The notes under the pieces were generated by a model. It was not told where the DNA came from. It searched no databases and saw only the letters and a program-made list of their open reading frames with translations. Both the position numbers and the translations under genes were made by a program. This document shows positions 21,892 through 28,795 of a stretch of 64,000 nt of DNA, piece by piece. Each line of letters starts with the position of its first letter. The first letter of the stretch is position 1. This stretch comes from Micromonospora sp. MA102 (GTDB lineage Bacteria; Actinomycetota; Actinomycetes; Mycobacteriales; Micromonosporaceae): the NCBI RefSeq assembly GCF_025460765.1, contig NZ_JAMWEG010000005.1, forward strand, positions 124,001 through 188,000, read 5' to 3'.

Positions 21892-21919
21892 TTGCGAGGC
21901 TTCTACAACGTTGTAATAC
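21892..21919 (+). promoter_or_regulatory. Promoter with operator palindrome TACAACGTTGTA
   Basis: The perfect 12-bp palindrome TACAACGTTGTA (21904-21915) has the central CG typical of LacI-family operators. It lies between a possible -35 TTGCGA (21892-21897) and -10 TAATAC (21914-21919), the usual place for a repressor site, in front of the PhyH-family gene. Confidence 0.55.
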
Positions 21920-21948
21920 TCGGGTCGTCCCCCCGACGAGGAGGCCCG

Positions 21949-22779
21949 ATGACATCCCAGCTGACCGAGGACGAGACCCCCGTCGAGGCCCTCGGTGACC
22001 TCTACCGCGACGGCATCACCGCCTGCCGTGGCGCCTTCGGAGTCGACTGGGTCGCTCGGGTCGACGAGGACATCGACGCCGCGTTCCGGGAGGCCCGGGC
22101 CCGCCCCGACGGCGCGGTCGGCCGCGGCCCGGAACGCTGGTACGTCGAGATCCACCCGGAGCAGCTGCGCGGCTTCGTCGACCTGGTCACCCACCCGTGG
22201 GTGGTGTCGGTGTGCCGCGCGGTGCTCGGCCCCGACTACGAGATCGTCGAGCTGGGGTTCGACATCCCGTTCCCCGGCGCGAAGACGCAGCCGTGGCACC
22301 GGGACTTCCCGATGCCCGAGGAGACCCGCCTGCGACGCCGGCTCACCTCGCTGGCCTTCAACCTGACCACTGTGGACACCGTCGAGGAGATGGGGCCGTT
22401 CGAGATCGCCCCGGGCACCCAGTGGGACGACGGCCGCGACTTCGACCACGAGATGTTCCCGCCGAAGGACCGGTACCCCCGCTACGAGGCGCGCGCGGTC
22501 CGCAAGTACCCGAAGCGCGGCGACATCTCGGCGCGCTCCGCGCTCACCATCCACCGGGGCACCCCGAACGTCAGCCGGCTGGCCCGGCCCGTGCTGGTGC
22601 TCGGCGTCGACGCGCCGGGCGCGGGCAACGCCGCCCACCACGACATGGCGGTAACCCGGGGCTACTGGGCGGGCCTGCCGGAACCGGTCCGGGCACACCT
22701 GGACTGCCCCGTGGTCGACACCCTCGTGCCGATCCGCCAGAAGCACACCATCGAGGGGCTGGTGATGGGCGCCGAGTGA
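21949..22779 (+). CDS. Phytanoyl-CoA dioxygenase (PhyH) family protein
   Basis: The 276-residue protein belongs to the Fe(II)/2-oxoglutarate-dependent dioxygenases of the PhyH type. The 2-His-1-carboxylate facial triad appears as HRD in QPWHRDFPMP (near residue 122) and a distal His in ALTIHRGTPNVS, with Arg (RLARPVLVLG) after it for the 2-oxoglutarate carboxylate. It would hydroxylate a small molecule; the substrate is unknown. The ATG at 21949 has GAGGAGG four bases upstream. It stands alone behind an operator-bearing promoter, so it is probably inducible by a specific compound. Confidence 0.8.
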   Translation: MTSQLTEDETPVEALGDLYRDGITACRGAFGVDWVARVDEDIDAAFREARARPDGAVGRGPERWYVEIHPEQLRGFVDLVTHPWVVSVCRAVLGPDYEIVELGFDIPFPGAKTQPWHRDFPMPEETRLRRRLTSLAFNLTTVDTVEEMGPFEIAPGTQWDDGRDFDHEMFPPKDRYPRYEARAVRKYPKRGDISARSALTIHRGTPNVSRLARPVLVLGVDAPGAGNAAHHDMAVTRGYWAGLPEPVRAHLDCPVVDTLVPIRQKHTIEGLVMGAE

Positions 22780-22795
22780 GGGCGCCGGCGAGCGG

Positions 22796-23155
22796 TCAGT
22801 CGCCGGCCGCCGCCTCCAGCATCGAGCGGGGCACCGGCACCTGCTCGAAGCGGACGTTGCCCTCCGGCACCATCCAGCTCAGCACCTGCGCCTCCAGCCG
22901 CCCGGCCCGGACGGCCGGATCGTTGGCGTAGAGGTCGCGGGCCATCTGCGGGTCGACCGAGAGCACGGCGATCCCGCGGATCCGCTCGTCGTCACCACCG
23001 AGGAAGGGGCCGGCCGCGAGCACGGCCCCCTGCTCCACGAGCCCGGCCTGGTGGGCCAGGTGCGCGTCCTGGAGCCGGTCGAGCGCGTCCTGAGGCAGGT
23101 CGGGCGCGTCGTCCGGCCGGACCAGGAGCACCACGGTGTGCTGGTCGAATCGCAT
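22796..23155 (-). CDS. YCII-domain (YciI family) protein
   Basis: The 119-residue protein has the YCII fold pattern: VVLLVRPDDAPDL at the start, HLAHQAGLVEQGAVLAAGPF with the conserved His, and a closing stretch LSVDPQMARDLYANDPAVRAG with the Asp-Pro-Ala/Val motif. These dimeric alpha-beta barrels resemble muconolactone isomerase; their roles are mostly unknown, although the conserved His-Asp pair suggests an enzyme. The gene begins four bases after the stop of the MerR gene, so it is in that operon. Confidence 0.8.
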   Translation of the reverse strand: MRFDQHTVVLLVRPDDAPDLPQDALDRLQDAHLAHQAGLVEQGAVLAAGPFLGGDDERIRGIAVLSVDPQMARDLYANDPAVRAGRLEAQVLSWMVPEGNVRFEQVPVPRSMLEAAAGD

Positions 23156-23159
23156 GCCC

Positions 23160-24092
23160 TCAGGGTAGGGGCTGCCGGGCCCGCAGCGCCCGGATCGACC
23201 AGTCGAGCACCGGGGTCAGGCTCTCCACCGGCGGCCAGCCGTTGACCACCGAGAGCAGGCTCAGGTACCGCTCCCGGCGCGGGTCGCCGGCGGCCTCCAG
23301 CCGGTCCAGCAGCCGCCGCCGCAGGTCGGCGTCGTCCGGGTGGCCGCACAGCCGCGCGTACCGGCTCGCGGCCGCGGCGACGACCGGGTCGGCTCCGGGC
23401 GAGACCGGGTCGACGCCGGCGGCCAGCGCCGGGGTGACCTCCTCCCGGACCACGGCCACCGCGTCCCGGCGGACCCCCGGCGCGCCGGCCCGGTCGGCCG
23501 CGTGCTGCTCCGCCAGCCGCCGCAGGCCGGCCCGGAAGCCCGGGTCCAGGGCCAGCTCCGCCAGCTCCACCCACGCCTCGACCTGCTCGTCGGTGGGGTC
23601 GTCGGGCAGTTCGGGGGTGAGCGAGCGGCGGATCCCGGCGAACCCCGGCTCGTCCAGGCCGGCGAAGGCGGCGTCGAGGAACTCGTCGACCAGCCGCCGC
23701 CGTTCCGCCGCGGCCAGCCCGGCCAGCCGGTGCAGGAGTTCCGCCTGGGCGGCGGTGGACCCGCGCCGGGCGACCACGGTGAGCACCGCGCGGCGCAGCC
23801 GCAGCACCCGGATCTGGGTGGCCAGGGCGTCGGCGTGCGCCGCGGCGACCTCGGCCAGCCCGACCTCCCGCTCCACCACCCGGCGCACCGTCGGCAGGTC
23901 CACGCCCAGCTCACGCAGCGTCCGGACCAGTTCCAGGCGGGCCAGGGCGTCCGCGCCGTACCGGCGGTGACCGGTCGGGCCGCGGTCGGTCGGCGGCACG
24001 ATCCCGCGGTCGGACCAGAAGCGGATGGTCTTCACCGGCAGCCCGGTCCGCCGGGCCAGGTCGCCGATCGAATAGCGCGTCACACCGTCCAT
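23160..24092 (-). CDS. MerR family transcriptional regulator
   Basis: The 310-residue protein begins with a MerR-type winged helix-turn-helix (YSIGDLARRTGLPVKTIRFWSDRGIVP, split here as consecutive blocks; residues about 6-32) and the GHRRYGADALARLELVRTLRELG continuation, with a helical dimerisation region. The 200-residue C-terminal domain is rich in Ala/Arg helices and could bind a ligand. It has no cysteine pattern for metal sensing. The ATG at 24092 is preferred over a GTG nine bases upstream. Its only obvious partner is the YCII gene directly downstream. The adjacent iron genes are divergent and carry their own iron boxes, so a role there is not implied. Confidence 0.85.
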   Translation of the reverse strand: MDGVTRYSIGDLARRTGLPVKTIRFWSDRGIVPPTDRGPTGHRRYGADALARLELVRTLRELGVDLPTVRRVVEREVGLAEVAAAHADALATQIRVLRLRRAVLTVVARRGSTAAQAELLHRLAGLAAAERRRLVDEFLDAAFAGLDEPGFAGIRRSLTPELPDDPTDEQVEAWVELAELALDPGFRAGLRRLAEQHAADRAGAPGVRRDAVAVVREEVTPALAAGVDPVSPGADPVVAAAASRYARLCGHPDDADLRRRLLDRLEAAGDPRRERYLSLLSVVNGWPPVESLTPVLDWSIRALRARQPLP

Positions 24093-24150
24093 GCCGCCCA
24101 CCCTGCCGCCTCCCCCCGGTGGAGGCGCAACCGCGCATCGACGAAACCGA

Positions 24151-24194
24151 GTTAGGCCTGCCTAACCAGCTCGGTTAAGGTAAGGCGTACCTAA
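24151..24194. promoter_or_regulatory. Two iron-box-like palindromes before the siderophore ABC operon
   Basis: GTTAGGCCTGCCTAAC (24151-24166) is a perfect 7-2-7 palindrome, and TAAGGTAAGGCGTACCTAA (24176-24194) matches the DtxR/IdeR/DmdR 19-mer TTAGGTTAGGCTAACCTAA at 15 of 19 positions. They predict iron-dependent repression of the importer operon that starts at 24216. Confidence 0.8.
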
Positions 24195-24215
24195 TCCGAG
24201 AGGCGAGCACCCCCT

Positions 24216-25262
24216 GTGACCACCGTCGCCGTCCGGTCCGCCCGGACCGACGCCCCCACCCGCCGCGGCACGCCCCGTCGACTCGCGGTCACCGTGGCGG
24301 CGGCCCTCCTGCTCGTCGCCGCGCTGCTGGCCAGCCTGGCGCTCGGCAGCCGCCACCTCCCCGTCGACCAGGTCTGGCACGCCCTGGTCGCCCCGGACGG
24401 TGGCGACGCCACCACCGTGGTCCGCGAGCTGCGGCTGCCGCGGACCGCCCTGGGGCTGGTCGTCGGGGTCGCCCTGGCCCTGGCCGGCGTGCTCTTCCAG
24501 GCCGTCACCCGCAACCCCCTCGCCGAGCCGCGCATCCTCGGGGTCAGCGCGGGCGCGTCGTTCGGTGTGGTGCTGGCCATCGCCGTGTTCGGCGTGAGCA
24601 CGCTCACCGGGTACGTCTGGTTCGGCATCGCCGGCGCGCTGCTCGCCGGGCTGCTGGTCTTCGCCGTGGCCAACCGCACCCGCGAGGGCGCCAGCCCGGT
24701 CACGCTCGCGCTGGTCGGCGCGGCGCTCGACGCCGGTCTCGGCGCCGTCGTGTACGCGCTGCTCAGCATCGACGCCCGCACCTTCGAGGAGTACCGGTTC
24801 TGGGTGGTCGGCGGCCTCACCGGCCGGGACGTCGGCGTCGCCGGGCAGGTGCTCCCGTTCGTCCTGGCCGGCACGGTTCTCGCGGCGCTGGCCGCCCGCG
24901 GGCTGGACGCGCTGGCCCTCGGCGACGACGTCGCCCGCGGCCTCGGCCACCGGATCGCCCTGGTCCGTCTCGCCGCCGGGGTCGGCGGGGTGCTGCTCAC
25001 CGGCGCCGCGGTGGCCGCCGCCGGGCCGATCGCCTTCGTCGGGCTGGCCGTGCCGCACCTCGCCCGGGCCCTGGTCGGCGCCGACCATCGGTGGACCCTG
25101 CTGGTCGCCGCGCTGCTCGGTCCGGCCCTGGTGCTCGGGGCCGACGTGGTCGGCCGGCTGGTCGCCCCGCCCGGCGAGGTCCCGGCCGGGATCATCACGG
25201 CGCTGGTCGGCGCGCCGCTGCTGGCCTTCCTGGTCCGCCGCGCCAAGGTCGTGACGGCGTGA
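24216..25262 (+). CDS. FecCD-family siderophore ABC transporter permease
   Basis: The 348-residue protein has about ten hydrophobic helices and the FecCD signature RELRLPRTALGLVVG, RNPLAEPRILGVSAGASFG and the C-terminal GPIAFVGLAVPHLAR...GEVPAGIITALVGAP blocks. It forms one half of the inner-membrane channel for ferric-siderophore import. The start is a GTG preceded by GAGAGGCGAG. Its stop overlaps the start of the second permease by four bases. The two iron boxes directly upstream show the operon is iron-repressed. Confidence 0.92.
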   Translation: MTTVAVRSARTDAPTRRGTPRRLAVTVAAALLLVAALLASLALGSRHLPVDQVWHALVAPDGGDATTVVRELRLPRTALGLVVGVALALAGVLFQAVTRNPLAEPRILGVSAGASFGVVLAIAVFGVSTLTGYVWFGIAGALLAGLLVFAVANRTREGASPVTLALVGAALDAGLGAVVYALLSIDARTFEEYRFWVVGGLTGRDVGVAGQVLPFVLAGTVLAALAARGLDALALGDDVARGLGHRIALVRLAAGVGGVLLTGAAVAAAGPIAFVGLAVPHLARALVGADHRWTLLVAALLGPALVLGADVVGRLVAPPGEVPAGIITALVGAPLLAFLVRRAKVVTA

Positions 25263-26359
25263 GCGCCGGGAGTGCGCCGGGCCTGCGCGCCCCGCGGCCG
25301 CGAACGAGGGAAGCGCTGCGTACGTCCAGCGCCCTGGCGGGGCGGTCGCTGCTGCGCGTCGGTCCGGTGGCCGTCCCGGTGCGCCGCCGGCCGGTGCTGG
25401 TCGCCGTCACGCTCGTCCTGCTGCTCGCCGCCGCCATGGTGGTCAGCCTCTCGCTCGGCACCCCGTACGTGGCCCCGGCCGACGTGCTGCGTGCGCTCTC
25501 CGGCGCCGGCACCCCGTACGACCTCGTGGTGCTCGACCTGCGGCTGCCCCGCGCGGTGCTCGCGGCGCTGGCCGGGGCCGCGTTCGGCGTGGCCGGCACC
25601 CTGATCCAGAGCGTGGCCCGCAACCCCCTGGCCAGCCCCGACGTCATCGGGGTGACCCAGGGCGCCGGCCTGGCCGCCACGGTGGCCCTGACCGGCGGCG
25701 CCGCGGCGGTCCTGGTGGCGCCGGCCGCCCTGGTCGGCGGCCTGGTGGCGGCCGTCCTGGTGTTCGCCCTCGGCGCGCGGCACGGCCTGGCCGCGCAGCG
25801 CTTCGTGCTGGCCGGCGTGGCGGTGGCGTTCGCGCTCCGGGCGCTGACCGAGGTGGTGATGCTCTCGGCCGACCCGATCGACGGGCTGCGCGCCCAGCTC
25901 TGGCTGATCGGCACGCTGGCCGGCAAGGGCTGGACCGAGGCGGCCTGGATCGCCGGCACGCTCGCCGCGCTGCTGCCCGTCCTGCTCTGGGCGGGGTGGG
26001 CCCTGCGCAGCACCGCGCTGGACGACGACACCGCCCGGGGGATCGGGCTGCGACCGGTGGCCCGCCGGGTCGGACTGGCCGCCACCGGCGTGCTCGCCGC
26101 CGCCACCGTCACGGCCCAGGTCGGCGCGGTGGACTTCGTGGCGCTGGTCGCCCCGCAGGTGGCCCGGCGGCTGGTGCGGGCGGAGCGACCGCCGCTGCTC
26201 TGCTCCGCCCTGCTCGGCGCGCTGCTGCTGGTGCTGGCCGACCTGGCGGGCCGCCGGCTGTTCGCCCCGACCCAGCTCCCGGCCGGCGTGCTCACCGCGG
26301 CGATCGGCGGCCCATACCTGATCTTCCTGTTGCTGCGGACCCGAGGGAGGCGGTCGTGA
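25259..26359 (+). CDS. FecCD-family siderophore ABC transporter permease (second subunit)
   Basis: The 366-residue protein is the second FecCD permease, with LRLPRAVLAALAGAAFGVAG, RNPLASPDVIGVTQGAG and VGAVDFVALVAPQVARRL. It should pair with the preceding permease as a heterodimer. A basic cytoplasmic N-terminal extension of about 40 residues precedes the first helix. The GTG start overlaps the preceding stop (GTGA, 25259-25262). I rejected an upstream extension of the frame because it lies inside the first permease gene. Confidence 0.92.
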   Translation: MSAGSAPGLRAPRPRTREALRTSSALAGRSLLRVGPVAVPVRRRPVLVAVTLVLLLAAAMVVSLSLGTPYVAPADVLRALSGAGTPYDLVVLDLRLPRAVLAALAGAAFGVAGTLIQSVARNPLASPDVIGVTQGAGLAATVALTGGAAAVLVAPAALVGGLVAAVLVFALGARHGLAAQRFVLAGVAVAFALRALTEVVMLSADPIDGLRAQLWLIGTLAGKGWTEAAWIAGTLAALLPVLLWAGWALRSTALDDDTARGIGLRPVARRVGLAATGVLAAATVTAQVGAVDFVALVAPQVARRLVRAERPPLLCSALLGALLLVLADLAGRRLFAPTQLPAGVLTAAIGGPYLIFLLLRTRGRRS

Positions 26360-27198
26360 CCGCGCTGCTGTCCACCCGCGACCTGGTCGTCGGCTACGAG
26401 TCCCGGACCGTGCTCGACGGGCTGGACCTCGACCTGCCCGCCGACGCGTTCACGGTGATCGTCGGGCCGAACGCCTGCGGCAAGTCCACCCTGCTGCGGA
26501 CCATGGCCCGGCTGCTCACCCCGCGCCGCGGCGCGGTGCTGCTCGACGGCACGGCGATCCGCGACGTGCCCACCCGCGAGGTGGCCCGGCGGCTCGGCGT
26601 GCTGCCGCAGAGCCCGCTGGTGCCCGAGGGGATCACCGTCGCCGACCTGGTCGGTCGCGGCCGCCAGCCCTACCAGCGGTGGTGGCGGCAGTGGTCCGCG
26701 GAGGACGGCCGGGCCGTCGACGAGGCCATGGCCATGGCCGATGTCGCCGAGCTGGCCGACCGGCCGGTGGACACCCTCTCCGGCGGCCAGCGGCAGCGGG
26801 TCTGGATCGCCATGACCCTGGCCCAGGACACCGACGCGCTGCTGCTGGACGAGCCGACCACCTTCCTTGACCTGGCCCACCAGGTGGAGGTGCTGGACCT
26901 GCTGCACCGGCTGCGCGCCGAGCGGGGCCGGACCGTGGTCGCCGTGCTGCACGACCTCAACCAGGCCGCCCGCTACGCCGACCACCTGGTCGCCATGCGG
27001 GCCGGCGCGGTCGTCGCCGCCGGCCCGCCGCGCGAGATCCTCACGGCCGACCTGGTCCGCGACGTCTTCGGGCTCGACTGCGTGGTCGTGCCCTGCCCGG
27101 TCACCGGCGCCCCGCTCGTGGTGCCGGCCCTGACGCACACCTCGGCCACTCCGGCCGCCACGCCGGCCCCGGCCGGCGCCTCCGCCGGCGACGCGTGA
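26356..27198 (+). CDS. Siderophore ABC transporter ATP-binding protein
   Basis: The 280-residue ATPase has Walker A GPNACGKST at residues 37-45, the signature LSGGQRQRVWIAMTLAQ, Walker B LLLDEPTTFLDLAHQ and the H-loop VLHDLNQAARYADH, all typical of FecE/FhuC-type importers. It drives ferric-siderophore uptake with the two permeases. GTG start with 4-nt overlap to the preceding gene. The last 35 residues are an Ala/Pro/Thr-rich tail (PALTHTSATPAATPAPAGAS) with no known role. Confidence 0.93.
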   Translation: MTALLSTRDLVVGYESRTVLDGLDLDLPADAFTVIVGPNACGKSTLLRTMARLLTPRRGAVLLDGTAIRDVPTREVARRLGVLPQSPLVPEGITVADLVGRGRQPYQRWWRQWSAEDGRAVDEAMAMADVAELADRPVDTLSGGQRQRVWIAMTLAQDTDALLLDEPTTFLDLAHQVEVLDLLHRLRAERGRTVVAVLHDLNQAARYADHLVAMRAGAVVAAGPPREILTADLVRDVFGLDCVVVPCPVTGAPLVVPALTHTSATPAATPAPAGASAGDA

Positions 27199-27236
27199 CC
27201 GCGCGCCGGCCCGTACCCGTCATGAAAGGACCCTTG

Positions 27237-28181
27237 ATGCGTCGTCTCGCCGTCGCTCTCACCGCGGCCCTCGCCCTCGGGGTGGGCCTCACCGCCTGCG
27301 GGGAGAGCGATCCCGTCTCCGGCACCAGCGCCGGGGAGACCCGGGAGATCACCCACGCCATGGGCACCACCAAGGTGCCCGCCGAGCCGAAGCGCGTCGT
27401 GGTGCTCGACACCGACAAGATCGACACCGCGCTGTCGCTGGGTGTCACCCCGGTCGGCGCGGCCACCGCCGGCGAGGCGAAGAGCTGGCCCACCTACTTC
27501 GGCGCGGAGAAGCTGGCCGGCATCAAGGAGGTCGGGGTGCTCACCGAGCCCGACCTGGAGGCGATCAACGCGCTCAAGCCGGACCTGATCCTCGGGAGCA
27601 AGTTCCGCCAGGAGAAGTTCTACGACGAGCTGTCCGCCATCGCCCCGACCGTGTTCACCGAGAAGGTGGGCATCACCTGGAAGGAGAACTTCCTCCTCGA
27701 CGGCAAGGCCCTCGGCAAGGAGCAGCAGGCCAAGGACCAGCTCGCCGCGTACGAGAAGCGGGCCAAGGAGTTCGGCGCGAAGCTCGGCGACGCCTCGTCG
27801 CGGAAGATCTCCATCGTGCGCTTCATCCCGGGCAACATCCGGGTCTACGGCCCGGACTCGTTCTCCGGCATCGTGGTCGGCGACACCGGCCTGGGCCGCC
27901 CCGCGCGGCAGCTGCTGGAGGGCAAGGAGGACAAGCGCTTCGACCTGGTCAGCCCCGAGCGGGTCAACGAGGTCGACGGCGACGTGGTCTTCGTGACCGC
28001 GTACGGCGAGAAGGCCGCCGCCGAGCAGACGAAGGTCACGGCCGGCAGCCTCTGGCAGGGCCTGTCCGCGGTGAAGGCGGGCAAGGCGCACGTCGTCTCC
28101 GACGAGGTCTGGATGACCGGCATCGGTGTCGGCGCCGCCAACAAGATCCTGGACGACCTGGAGAAGTTCCTGGCCGCCTGA
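27237..28181 (+). CDS. Siderophore-binding lipoprotein (DesE/FhuD-type)
   Basis: The 314-residue protein has a lipoprotein signal peptide (MRRLAVALTAALALGVGLTA followed by Cys) and a Fe3+-siderophore-binding fold, with RVVVLDTDKIDTALSLGVTPVG, DLEAINALKPDLILGS and the C-terminal GAANKILDDLEKFLA. It would capture ferric hydroxamate siderophore outside the membrane and deliver it to the ABC channel. I chose the ATG at 27237 because AAAGGA lies six bases before it and the lipobox is then at the right distance; two upstream starts would lengthen the signal. Its position by desABCD makes ferrioxamine the likely ligand. Confidence 0.9.
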   Translation: MRRLAVALTAALALGVGLTACGESDPVSGTSAGETREITHAMGTTKVPAEPKRVVVLDTDKIDTALSLGVTPVGAATAGEAKSWPTYFGAEKLAGIKEVGVLTEPDLEAINALKPDLILGSKFRQEKFYDELSAIAPTVFTEKVGITWKENFLLDGKALGKEQQAKDQLAAYEKRAKEFGAKLGDASSRKISIVRFIPGNIRVYGPDSFSGIVVGDTGLGRPARQLLEGKEDKRFDLVSPERVNEVDGDVVFVTAYGEKAAAEQTKVTAGSLWQGLSAVKAGKAHVVSDEVWMTGIGVGAANKILDDLEKFLAA

Positions 28182-28198
28182 GCCACCGACGACCGTCC

Positions 28199-28229
28199 GC
28201 GCCCGCCCGGCCCCGTGCCGGGCGGGCGC
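28199..28229. terminator. Bidirectional terminator hairpin
   Basis: A perfect 13-bp stem (GCGCCCGCCCGGC and complement) with a 5-nt loop lies between the convergent binding-protein and acyltransferase genes and can serve both. Confidence 0.8.
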
Positions 28230-28237
28230 TGTCGTCC

Positions 28238-28795
28238 TCAGGCCGGGAGCGGGTGGGCGGCCTCGAACCGGTCCCGGGTGAGGAAGGCGAGCCGGGCCCG
28301 CTTGTCCGGCATGTCGATCTCGGCGTCGAAGGTGAAGCCGCCCCGCTCCAACCGGCGCAGCGCGCGCTCGTTGCGCACGTCCGGCTCGACGACGATGCGC
28401 TGCCGCGTCGGGTCGGTGAAGAGGAAGCGGGCCAGGGCCGGCCCGACCGCCGAGGTGAGCCCGGGGAGCTGCCGGCCGGGCACGAGCAGCAGGTGCATCC
28501 CGACGTCGCCGGCGCGGACCGGGTAGCGCTCACCGACCGGGTCGGCCTCGGGCTGGTAGGTCTGGAACAGGCCGACCGGCGTCCCGTCCAGGGCGATCAG
28601 GTACGCGTGGTGCGTGGTCAGCCCGTCGAGGAACGTGTAGACCTCCCGCACCTCCACCTCGGTGTGCTCGCCCATGCCCCAGAACCGGGCCCAGGGCTGG
28701 GTCACCCAGCCGTGCAGCAGCGCCGCGTCGGTCGCCGGCTCGACCGGGACGAGCCGCAGCTCGCCGAGGCCGGGCAGCTTCTCCTGGTACGTCAT
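28238..28795 (-). CDS. GNAT acyltransferase, IucB/DesC-like (desH-type)
   Basis: The 185-residue protein resembles hydroxamate-forming acyltransferases of siderophore pathways and is a clear relative of DesC at 34708: both have LLHGWVTQPWARFWGM-like starts (LHGWVTHPKAVFWMM in DesC), GDVGMHLLL and VVEPDVRNERALRRLERGGF. It should acylate an N-hydroxy-diamine from acyl-CoA. It begins with an ATG overlapping the stop of the penicillin-acylase-like gene by four bases. A second acyltransferase next to desABCD suggests that the strain makes desferrioxamines with different acyl ends. It was distinguished from DesC by its position, not by predicted substrate. Confidence 0.8.
   Translation of the reverse strand: MTYQEKLPGLGELRLVPVEPATDAALLHGWVTQPWARFWGMGEHTEVEVREVYTFLDGLTTHHAYLIALDGTPVGLFQTYQPEADPVGERYPVRAGDVGMHLLLVPGRQLPGLTSAVGPALARFLFTDPTRQRIVVEPDVRNERALRRLERGGFTFDAEIDMPDKRARLAFLTRDRFEAAHPLPA

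Noticed and set aside
24093..24215. The MerR regulator as controller of the siderophore operon
   Set aside because: It is divergent and adjacent, but the region carries clear iron boxes and MerR is tightly joined to a YCII gene, with no metal-binding cysteines.
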